Source of the DNA: Syntrophobacteraceae bacterium | GTDB taxonomy: Bacteria > Desulfobacterota > Syntrophobacteria > Syntrophobacterales > Syntrophobacteraceae | Reading direction: 5' to 3' | Assembly: GCA_003566995.1 (NCBI GenBank) | Contig: PXBG01000138.1 | Span: 1 to 54,240 of the forward strand | Length of the DNA: 54,240 nt | The notes under the pieces: model-generated | Databases searched by the model: none | Seen by the model: the letters and a program-made list of their open reading frames with translations, nothing else | What the model was told of the DNA's origin: nothing | Translations under genes and position numbers: made by a program | Shown: positions 47,768-54,240 of the stretch, piece by piece | Layout of the letters: each line of letters begins with the position of its first letter | How positions within the stretch are numbered: position 1 is the stretch's first letter

Positions 47768-48448
47768 TCATGAGTTGGAAGTGTCGTCGTGAACACAAAT
47801 CTCCTCGCCCAGGCCTCGCATGCGCATTTCTTCCTGCTGCCTGATTTCCAGCCATTTGATCACGCTTTTGAATTCCCGCTTGAGGTCCGAAAGGGCTTTC
47901 CCCCTGTGGCTCACATCCGCTTTTTCTTCGAGACTCATTTCGCCGAATGTTTTGCCAGCTGGGGGATAAAAAAAGAGGGGGTCATACCCAAAACCCTTTT
48001 CCCCGCGGGGTGCTTCCAAAATTTCGCCCTCGCAAGTGGCTTCATAAGTGAGGGCCGGACCCGATGGCATTGCAAGAGATATGACGCAGCAAAATCTTGC
48101 CCTTCTGTCGGAAACTCCATGGAGCGCTTCTAGGAGCTTTTCGTTGTTTTCCTGGTCCGTGGCCTTGGGGCCGGCGTATCTTGCGGAATGAACTCCCGGG
48201 GCTCCGTTCAGGGCGCGCACTTCAAGGCCCGAATCGTCCGCCAGAGTGGGCAGGCCAAGTATTTTGGCTGTGAAACTCGCTTTCTTGTAGGCGTTGTCGT
48301 CAAATGTCTCCCCGTCTTCGGTCACTTCCGGAATGGGGCCAAAATCATTGAGATCCCTCAGTTCAATGGGAAAGTCTTTCAAGATGTCTCTGATTTCCTG
48401 GGACTTGCCGCGGTTTCTGGTGGCCACGACCAGCATGATTGGCTTCAT
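47768..48448 (-). CDS. rdgB: XTP/dITP pyrophosphatase (RdgB/HAM1)
   Basis: 226 residues from the ATG at 48448, chosen because AGGAG lies nine bases ahead. A GTG three codons upstream is a weaker option. It cleaves non-canonical purine triphosphates to monophosphates, keeping inosine and xanthosine out of DNA and RNA. Motifs: TRNRGKSQEI (phosphate-binding Ser/Thr-x-Asn-x-x-Lys), ADDSGLEV, then GFGYDPLFF and SHRGKALSDL. The C-terminal ~25 residues extend beyond the usual RdgB end. It is 42 bases after tatC. Confidence 0.96.
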   Translation of the reverse strand: MKPIMLVVATRNRGKSQEIRDILKDFPIELRDLNDFGPIPEVTEDGETFDDNAYKKASFTAKILGLPTLADDSGLEVRALNGAPGVHSARYAGPKATDQENNEKLLEALHGVSDRRARFCCVISLAMPSGPALTYEATCEGEILEAPRGEKGFGYDPLFFYPPAGKTFGEMSLEEKADVSHRGKALSDLKREFKSVIKWLEIRQQEEMRMRGLGEEICVHDDTSNS

Positions 48449-48490
48449 GGAACACATCTCCTAAAGTTCAATTCTAAACAGATACCCTCG

Positions 48491-49261
48491 TTACCTGGAT
48501 GCCTGAGTTTTTTCCTCTTGAGCCATTTCTTCGGCAATGGGCTTTTTGCCGAAGAAATGGACTATCCAAACACTCATTTCATAAAGCAGTAAAAGAGGTC
48601 CCGCCAGCATGACCTGAGAGATCACATCAGGCGGTGTCAGGATGGCTGAGATGAAAAACAACCCCAGTATGGCGAACTTGCGTTGCTTTTTTAAAAACCG
48701 TGAAGTGACCAGGCCGAGTTTTCCCATGAAAAAAGCGACCACAGGAAGCTCAAAAGCGACGCCGAAACCCAAAAGCAAACGGGTGGAAAAGGACAGGAAC
48801 TCCTTGGTGCTCACCATGGGGGTGATCATTTCGCTCGCAAAGGATGCAAAAAAACGGAACCCGACGGGAAATACGAAGAAGTAGCCGAAGAGGGCCCCTG
48901 CCAGAAAAAAGAAACTGGAGAAGAAAACCGCCGGAAAAATATACTTGCGCTCGTTTTCATAAAGGCCCGGAGCTATGAACCGCCACATCTGGTAGAACAC
49001 CACAGGGCAGGCGATTCCCAGGCCCGCTATGAGGGAAACTTTGATGTAGGTGAAAAAGGCCTCGTGAGGAGCGGTGTAGATCAGTTGATTCTCGTGTCCT
49101 TCGGGAAGTGCATCGATCCAGGGTGTCATCAAAAACTGGAATATTTTTTCTTTGAAGGCAAAGCAGATGAGAAAGCCCACAAAGATGGCAATGGCAGAGA
49201 TGATCAGACGCTTTCGAAGCTCTTCGAGGTGTTCCGTGAAGGGCATTTTGTCTTGGGACAT
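48491..49261 (-). CDS. tatC: Sec-independent protein translocase TatC
   Basis: 256 residues with six predicted helices. The start TEHLEELRKRLIISA is the canonical TatC N-terminus that contacts twin-arginine signals. The helix 3-4 region has YQMWRFIAPGLYENER. It is the signal-recognition core of the inner-membrane Tat complex that exports folded cofactor-bearing proteins. It follows tatA and tatB in the same direction, so the full complex is encoded here. Confidence 0.97.
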   Translation of the reverse strand: MSQDKMPFTEHLEELRKRLIISAIAIFVGFLICFAFKEKIFQFLMTPWIDALPEGHENQLIYTAPHEAFFTYIKVSLIAGLGIACPVVFYQMWRFIAPGLYENERKYIFPAVFFSSFFFLAGALFGYFFVFPVGFRFFASFASEMITPMVSTKEFLSFSTRLLLGFGVAFELPVVAFFMGKLGLVTSRFLKKQRKFAILGLFFISAILTPPDVISQVMLAGPLLLLYEMSVWIVHFFGKKPIAEEMAQEEKTQASR

Positions 49262-49300
49262 GAATCCTCGTTCTCCTCGCAGATGGGGAAAAGGGCCGAT

Positions 49301-49690
49301 CTATGATGAATGAGTGTCTTCAATTTTCTTTGTTGGGGATCCGTTGGAACTGGATGGAGAATCCCCTTCCTTCATCTGTTGGTGCTTGTCTTCTGCGGAG
49401 GCTATGAGGGTCTCTTCATCTTCGTTCGGATGATGCAAATTCTTCCGGGCGTGAGCATCAAGGTCGGACTTGAGCGAAAAAATATCCTTTTGAGCCGTTG
49501 AGAACTCGTTTCTGATGCCACGTACCGTTTCATCCTGATCGAAAGTTTCTTTGAGTTCGTTGGTTGCCCGTCTGAATTCTGCATAGCCTCTTCCCAGCGC
49601 TCGGGCCAGGTCGGGAAGCTTGCTTGGACCCACGACGATCAATGCGACCACCAGAAGAACAACCAGTTCCGGGAATCCAATTCCGAACAT
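49301..49690 (-). CDS. tatB: Tat translocase subunit TatB
   Basis: 129 residues from the second ATG ([13 protein letters not shown]), which has AGGAG nine bases ahead; the first ATG is too close to it. One membrane helix with the [15 protein letters not shown] hinge, then an amphipathic helix and an acidic flexible tail. With TatC it forms the substrate receptor. The longer tail and '[21 protein letters not shown]' segment separate it from the short TatA-like protein encoded upstream. 39 bases to tatC. Confidence 0.9.
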   Translation of the reverse strand: MFGIGFPELVVLLVVALIVVGPSKLPDLARALGRGYAEFRRATNELKETFDQDETVRGIRNEFSTAQKDIFSLKSDLDAHARKNLHHPNEDEETLIASAEDKHQQMKEGDSPSSSNGSPTKKIEDTHSS

Positions 49691-49896
49691 AAACATAAAC
49701 TCCTGAGACGTTTCAGATTCGAAAAATTCGGAGAAATTTGTGGCGACTCAGCGATTCTCTGAGATGGTGGCTCATGAACAATTGAAGATGTTTCCCCGTC
49801 ATGAGAAAATTTGAAAAAGAAACTAAAACTGAAAATAGGGGTGGGAAACGCTTCCGTATTGATGCAAGCCCAGCGGGAATCGTTCCGCGACAGGTT

Positions 49897-50073
49897 TTAC
49901 TGGTCGATTTTTTTCACGTCCTCTTCCTTCTTGTCTTCACCGCGGATGGAATGCCTGAAGTTGGAGATGGCTTTCCCCAGGTCCCCGCCTATTTGGGGCA
50001 GCTTCCGACCGCTCACAAAAACGAGAATGATCAACCCCACTATCAAAATTTCAGTGATCCCCAGTCCAAACAT
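49897..50073 (-). CDS. tatA: Tat translocase subunit TatA
   Basis: 58 residues starting at the ATG 50073 with GAGGG ahead, inside a longer open frame whose upstream part is not coding. MFGLGITEILIVG, one membrane helix, the FVSGRKLPQIGGDLGKAI hinge and amphipathic helix, then a short charged tail with DKKEEDVKK. It forms the pore-forming oligomers of the Tat system. The gap of ~200 bases to tatB may contain a processing site. It lies just downstream of ccsB on the same strand. Confidence 0.93.
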   Translation of the reverse strand: MFGLGITEILIVGLIILVFVSGRKLPQIGGDLGKAISNFRHSIRGEDKKEEDVKKIDQ

Positions 50074-50096
50074 GAGTCTTTTCCCTCTTTCAAGTG

Positions 50097-50945
50097 TTAA
50101 AAACTGCCATAACTGTGAAGGCCGCTCAGAAGAAAGTTTACGCCAAAATAAGTGAAAAGGACACAGCCGAATCCGACCAGGGAGAGCAGGGCCACGCGAT
50201 TGCCTCGCCATCCTCTGATGTTTCTGGCGTGAAGGATAGCTGCGTAGACCAGCCAGGTGATGAGGGACCATGTCTCCTTGGGGTCCCAGCTCCAATAGGT
50301 TCCCCAGGCTGAATTCGCCCACACCGCACCGGAAATGATGCCCAGGGAAAGCCAGATGAATCCAAAAAAGATCATTTGGTAGTTGAACTCATCCATCTGC
50401 TTCAGTGGCGGAAGCAGGGCATAGACTCCCTTGGGGTGAGGGTTGGGCTTATGGGCTGCACGAAAAAGATATAAAATGCTGATGCCGAAAGAGACAGTGA
50501 AAGCGGCATACCCGAAAAAGCACGTGACCACGTGAATGATGAGCCAGTTGCTCTGGAGGGCGGGCACCAGGGGGCGTATGGCCGAGTCCATGCCTGAAAA
50601 GGATGCATAGGCCATGGCGAGAAAGCAAAACAACAGGGGAAAGACCCCGAGCACCCTGTATCTGGTGCGCAGTTCCAGCAGAAGATAAATGAGGGCGATG
50701 GACCAGGCAGCGAAAACCAGAGATTCGTATAGGTTGGAAAGGGGAGCCCGGCCAAAGCCCAGTTGGTATGACTCGATCCAGCGGAGGGCAATGCCGGCGG
50801 TGAGAATGACGAGAACAATCCAGGCCGAGACGCTCCCCCACTTCAATGGCCGTTTCCGGTGGAACACCAGGCCTGAGAGGTAGAAAACGAAACTTAAAAG
50901 AAAACCGAATGTGGAGATGCTTAAGAGCAGGGAGCTTTCCATCAT
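50097..50945 (-). CDS. ccsB: Cytochrome c biogenesis protein CcsB/CcsA (system II haem handling)
   Basis: 282 residues, about eight membrane helices. The haem-handling WWD-type motif is WGTYWSWDPKETW near residues 214-226, with flanking His residues for haem ligation. It works with ResB (CcsA/CcsB nomenclature varies) to deliver haem for covalent attachment to apocytochromes c outside the inner membrane. It overlaps resB by four bases (ATGA), so they are translationally coupled. Gives a complete system II pair. Confidence 0.95.
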   Translation of the reverse strand: MMESSLLLSISTFGFLLSFVFYLSGLVFHRKRPLKWGSVSAWIVLVILTAGIALRWIESYQLGFGRAPLSNLYESLVFAAWSIALIYLLLELRTRYRVLGVFPLLFCFLAMAYASFSGMDSAIRPLVPALQSNWLIIHVVTCFFGYAAFTVSFGISILYLFRAAHKPNPHPKGVYALLPPLKQMDEFNYQMIFFGFIWLSLGIISGAVWANSAWGTYWSWDPKETWSLITWLVYAAILHARNIRGWRGNRVALLSLVGFGCVLFTYFGVNFLLSGLHSYGSF

Positions 50946-52327
50946 GTTTCAGAGTCCTTATTCTCGCTGGCCCTGAGTTCCTGTTCCACACCTTGACAAA
51001 TCGTTTGGAACTCTTCCTCGAATGCCAGAGGATTTCGGTTGGCTCTCCCGCCCAGGGTCACTTGCGTCCTGCCAGGGAATTGACGAGAGGGTTCGGCCAC
51101 CACCCAAATTTTTCGGTGGCTCATGTAATAGGCCAATATGATTCCGATGAGAAGGGCTGAAAACCCCACATACACCACCCAGACTCCCGGATCGCTTTTG
51201 ACCTGCAATCCCGTGTACCGGGCGGTCTCCGCTTCCTGTATGGCGAAGTGGTAATTGGAAATTCTGTTGCCGTGAAAATCCGGGTCGTTCACGAGAACAT
51301 AGGCTCCGGTGGCTTCCTCTCCTTCCCGAAGCATGGCCATGATCACTATGGGGCCCAGCTGGGCAATGTCTTCCCTGTAATCCATGACCTGGATTTGGTC
51401 GGTGGTGCCGGGAAGGGTCTCAGGGGTCCGCATGCGCATGTTCTTGGTCCAGGTCCTGCCGGATTCCGTGTCCCTGATCTCCAGGTCGAGGCTTGTCAGA
51501 AATGAACCATAAGTGGATTGGTAAAAGGTTATGCCCCCATAGGTCAGGGGATGATTGACGCGGATGGGAGTCTGAAGGATTTCTTCATCACCCTTGAGAA
51601 TCGTGAGGTCTGACCGGTATTCCCTGGGTGTTCCCGTTTCATAGTAAGAGATGGAAAATGCGTCGCAGCGCACAGCAAAGGGAAGTTCTAGCCTTTCGTG
51701 GCCCCTGCTCAGCATCACGGTGTTTGAGGCTTCCCCTTCGATGATGTTCATGATTCCTTTGAAGCCGAAAAGGGAACCGATGATGGCACCGACCAGAATG
51801 ATGAGCACACTCAGGTGAATGAAATAGACCATGAAAGAGCTCCACCTGCCTTGCTCTGCCAGACCAGAAAATTTTCCCGCGCCGCCGATGGTTTTTAGGG
51901 GCCCGAATTGAGCACCCATGACCTTGCCGATGGAAGCGGCCGCCGTTTCAACAGGCTGTGCGGTTGTCATCTGAAAATTTTGGGAAAATTTGGCAATTTT
52001 ATCGCTGGAAAACTCTTCGTCCCGCTGACGGGTCAACTTGATGGTTTTGGGCAGGCGCTGAACAGTGCAGATGATCAGGTTCACGCACAAAAGAAGCAGG
52101 AGAAGTCTGAACCAGTTGGTGCGGTACATGTCGTGAAGGCTGAAGGTTTGTATGAACCATGCCAGTGCGGGAGGGTAGTGGTGGTGTACGTCAGCCCCTG
52201 TCATTCCGTAAGGGAAGAGGGTTCCGAGGACCGATACGGCAGCAAGGGTTAAAAATATGATGAGGGTCAATCTCATGGAAGCCAAAGTGCCAGCAAAACG
52301 CTTCAGCAATCCACCTTTTTCCTGCAT
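50942..52327 (-). CDS. resB: Cytochrome c biogenesis protein ResB
   Basis: 461 residues from the ATG 52327 (GAGG ten bases ahead); an upstream TTG is less likely. ResB/Ccs1 features: membrane helix near the start (TLIIFLTLAAVSVLGTLFP), a periplasmic domain with the conserved TFYQSTYGSF motif after HPLTYGGI, and a final helix. It forms the haem and apocytochrome c ligation complex with the downstream CcsB. Sulfate reducers and related bacteria use such system II pairs. It heads the operon resB-ccsB-tatA-tatB-tatC-rdgB. Confidence 0.94.
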   Translation of the reverse strand: MQEKGGLLKRFAGTLASMRLTLIIFLTLAAVSVLGTLFPYGMTGADVHHHYPPALAWFIQTFSLHDMYRTNWFRLLLLLLCVNLIICTVQRLPKTIKLTRQRDEEFSSDKIAKFSQNFQMTTAQPVETAAASIGKVMGAQFGPLKTIGGAGKFSGLAEQGRWSSFMVYFIHLSVLIILVGAIIGSLFGFKGIMNIIEGEASNTVMLSRGHERLELPFAVRCDAFSISYYETGTPREYRSDLTILKGDEEILQTPIRVNHPLTYGGITFYQSTYGSFLTSLDLEIRDTESGRTWTKNMRMRTPETLPGTTDQIQVMDYREDIAQLGPIVIMAMLREGEEATGAYVLVNDPDFHGNRISNYHFAIQEAETARYTGLQVKSDPGVWVVYVGFSALLIGIILAYYMSHRKIWVVAEPSRQFPGRTQVTLGGRANRNPLAFEEEFQTICQGVEQELRASENKDSET

Positions 52328-52974
52328 GGCTGAGGAACCTCGCAAATTTTTGGGGTTGAGTTGAAAGTCGACACAACAAACCGCTTATTAACTCTTGGAG
52401 CCTCATCGGACAAGAGGCCAATGGTGCTGATTCAAGCTTTTTGAATCATGAACGGGGCCTTCCTTCAGCCTCGCCGAGGAAAGTTGAAGCCCGGTCTTTT
52501 CCGGCTGCTCCGGAACCTCTGTATGACGGGTATATGACGGGGTGGCCCATGAAACTCTTCGCCGACCTTTCTCCGTTTCATCTTTTTCTTACATTCAAAA
52601 AAAACAATGAATTGTAAAGAAGAGCACAAGAATGGCAACAGAAAATCATGCGTTTCCTTACTGTGCCATGGCCTCACACGTGATAGAATCATGCCGGCCT
52701 GAGGTTTCCGAGAGGAAAGGGGCCAGGTGCTGAACTGGGCCGAGGGTGTTTTTGCCACATGACCCCAAAGACCCTGCACACACTGTTTGGATGCGATTGC
52801 CCTGGAGAAAGCTTGTGTTTCCTGGGTGAGGAATGTGCCCATGCTTCTTGACCTGCCCAGCCCGGGGTTCCTGGGGATGAGTCCATGTCAAAGAAGTCCT
52901 GGAGAATGGGTGGGGAATAACCTTTTTGTGAAAATGGCGGATATCTGTTTCAGTTTCAAAGGGGAGGCGGAAAA
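52328..52974. other. Divergent intergenic region between resB and the TrxR-like gene
   Basis: About 645 bases with no supported gene. It holds a small hairpin GATTCAA/TTGAATC (52429-52447) and two close TATGACGGG repeats (about 52522-52545). It should contain the promoter of the resB operon and that of the TrxR-like gene; no clear consensus promoter was found. Open frames here are on both strands and show no family features. Confidence 0.4.
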
Positions 52975-53898
52975 ATGGAGAAAAATCCTTTGCACTACGA
53001 TGTCATCATTCTGGGAAGTGGCCCTGCGGGGCTCCAGGCCGCTGTGCATGCTGCTCGAGCCAAAACACGGGTGGTGGTCCTGGGACGTGTTCAGAGATCC
53101 TCTCTTTACAAAGCCCACATTGAAAATTACTGCTGCATGGACGACATCCTTGCGGGCGAGGACATTCTGGATCAGGGAAGGCGGCAGGCGGAAAAGTTTG
53201 GAGCAGAGTTCATGGATGTGGATGTGGTGGGCATAGATCTTTTGGAGAACGGCACCCTGTCGGCCAGCCTGGAATCGGGTCAAAACCTTCATGCTGCAGC
53301 CGTGATCCTTGCCATGGGTGTTTCAAGGAACCGTTTGGGCGTCCCCGGAGAAAAAGACCTGCTGGGCAAAGGGGTGAGTTACTGCGTTGAGTGTGATGGG
53401 AATTTTTTCCGTGGAGAACCTGTGGCGGTTGTCGGCAATGAGAGCGCGGCCTTCTCAGGAGCCTTGCATCTTCTTTTGCTCGCGAGCGAGGTGCATTTGG
53501 TTTACGAGGAAGCCAGAGTGAATGAGCACCTCGGGTTTCAGGTGGAAAGCAGCGACATAGTGAAGCACCGGGGAACCTGGGTCAAATCCATTGTGGGGGA
53601 GAATGAGTTGGAAGAGGTGGAGCTTCAAAGCGGAGAAAAGTTGCAGGTCAAGGGGATTTTCATTGAACTGGGGGCAAAAGGGGCGCTGGATCTGGCCGCC
53701 AATTTGGGGGTCATGCTCGATACAGAATCCCTGCGCTACATTTCCGTGAACAAGAAACAGGAAACAAATGTTCCGGGAATCTATGCTGCCGGTGACATTT
53801 GTGGCCCCCCCTGGCAGATGGCGAAGGCTGTGGGAGAGGGATGCGTGGCAGGAATGGAGGCGGCCGCATATGCCAAAAAGCACCGCAAAATGTCTTGA
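52975..53898 (+). CDS. Thioredoxin reductase-like flavoprotein
   Basis: 307 residues, the size of low-Mr thioredoxin reductase. The FAD-binding GSGPAGLQAAVHAAR motif is at ~15-29. The redox-active Cys pair is CVEC (137 and 140) where the canonical CATC is expected. The C-terminal FAD motif YAAGDICGPPW is present. The NADPH-binding motifs are degenerate: GGGDSA reads GNESAA, and HRRxxxR reads VYEEARV. NAD(P)H use is therefore doubtful; ferredoxin- or other-donor-dependent relatives exist. GGAGG precedes the ATG. It is a lone gene with no thioredoxin next to it, placed just before a predicted rRNA operon. Confidence 0.85.
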   Translation: MEKNPLHYDVIILGSGPAGLQAAVHAARAKTRVVVLGRVQRSSLYKAHIENYCCMDDILAGEDILDQGRRQAEKFGAEFMDVDVVGIDLLENGTLSASLESGQNLHAAAVILAMGVSRNRLGVPGEKDLLGKGVSYCVECDGNFFRGEPVAVVGNESAAFSGALHLLLLASEVHLVYEEARVNEHLGFQVESSDIVKHRGTWVKSIVGENELEEVELQSGEKLQVKGIFIELGAKGALDLAANLGVMLDTESLRYISVNKKQETNVPGIYAAGDICGPPWQMAKAVGEGCVAGMEAAAYAKKHRKMS

Positions 53899-53982
53899 AA
53901 CCTTGTGAACAAGGGGTTCTCGTTGCACTGAAGCATGGAAAGCCATCGCTTTCTTGTTCGTGAGGTGAGCCAAAAAAACCCG

Positions 53983-54012
53983 TTGACAGGAGGGGGGTTT
54001 GAAGTGTAGAAG
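53983..54012 (+). promoter_or_regulatory. Promoter P1 of a predicted rRNA operon
   Basis: TTGACA (53983-53988), 18-base spacer, TAGAAG (54007-54012). First of three tandem promoter-like pairs in the last 260 bases, pointing right, with no protein gene following. Confidence 0.55.
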
Positions 54013-54093
54013 GTCATTTCCTTTTGGGAGACGGTTTCGCGGTGGTCTTTTTTTTTCCGCTTGAGAGCGGGGGAAGAGGGGGCGAAAAAAGAG

Positions 54094-54122
54094 TTGACGA
54101 AGGGAGAAAAAGGGAGTAAGTT
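54094..54122 (+). promoter_or_regulatory. Promoter P2 of a predicted rRNA operon
   Basis: TTGACG (54094-54099), 17-base spacer, TAAGTT (54117-54122). A second vegetative-type promoter in the tandem set, 111 bases after P1. Confidence 0.65.
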
Positions 54123-54152
54123 ACGAATTCTTGTCGTCGGGGAGAAAATTTC

Positions 54153-54181
54153 TTGACGGAAGGGTTTGAAAGCGGTAGATT
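54153..54181 (+). promoter_or_regulatory. Promoter P3 of a predicted rRNA operon
   Basis: TTGACG (54153-54158), 17-base spacer, TAGATT (54176-54181). Same -35 as P2, 59 bases downstream. Confidence 0.7.
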
Positions 54182-54206
54182 TAAAAGTCCCTGAGGGCAG
54201 GGGCAC

Positions 54207-54220
54207 TGTTCTTTGGAAAC
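54207..54220 (+). promoter_or_regulatory. boxA-like antitermination element in the rRNA leader
   Basis: TGTTCTTTGGAAAC resembles the boxA antitermination signal (E. coli TGCTCTTTAACA) and is followed by TAAATAGTGA. Such strings typically stand shortly before the 16S gene or in its spacers. The window ends 20 bases later. Confidence 0.65.
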
Positions 54221-54240
54221 TAAATAGTGAGTCTGTGCTG

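Overview
The window looks like chromosomal DNA of an anaerobic deltaproteobacterium (Desulfobacterota), most like the sulfate-reducing or syntrophic Syntrophobacteraceae. This is an inference from gene content: paired GctAB-type CoA-transferases, a corrinoid-activator-type ASKHA iron-sulfur protein, system II cytochrome c maturation (ResB/CcsB), a NifA-like sigma-54 activator next to glnB/glnD/glnA, and many lone genes in short transcription units. Nothing in it looks like a phage, plasmid, CRISPR array or intact insertion sequence.

Left part (1-13.6 kb), mostly minus strand: the start of an oligopeptide-binding lipoprotein, a nicotinamidase followed in another frame by what looks like a methyltransferase tail, an OsmC-family protein with a clear terminator, a decayed 5' piece of a CorA transporter gene, a nitrilase-superfamily hydrolase, a methyltransferase, a full katG with a Fur/PerR-like motif upstream, the imuB-dnaE2 mutagenic repair cassette, and a cold shock gene with its own terminator.

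Middle part (13.6-34 kb): an ASKHA [2Fe-2S] protein, a glycosyltransferase-like gene coupled to a small Smr-domain gene, an unrecognised exported protein, a PfkB kinase, a composite inverted-repeat element, uvrB, tRNA-His (GUG) with its terminator, two consecutive GctA/GctB-type CoA-transferase pairs, an M20 dipeptidase, a FemAB/GNAT-like gene, a parvulin-type exported foldase, a DUF4301 gene, a lipoprotein and a 39-residue membrane peptide.

Right part (34-54 kb): hslO, then a nitrogen-control block of NifA-like regulator, nadE, glnB, glnD and glnA. glnA has a near-consensus -24/-12 (sigma-54) promoter, with short ACAATTTTGT-type motifs upstream that also occur in front of the regulator gene. 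PII, its uridylyltransferase and glutamine synthetase together form the classic nitrogen-sensing circuit; nadE also uses glutamine. Next come a cupin, an HMA2-like protein, ATP-dependent PEP carboxykinase and a tandem universal stress protein. A minus-strand cluster then carries resB-ccsB-tatA-tatB-tatC-rdgB, combining cytochrome c assembly with Tat export. The window ends with a thioredoxin-reductase-like flavoprotein whose NADPH motifs are degenerate, followed by three tandem strong promoter-like sequences and a boxA-like element. These predict an rRNA operon just beyond the right edge.

Coordinates come from reading frames, and starts were moved where a ribosome binding site or family N-terminus pointed to another codon. 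Function calls rest on motif recognition without database searches.
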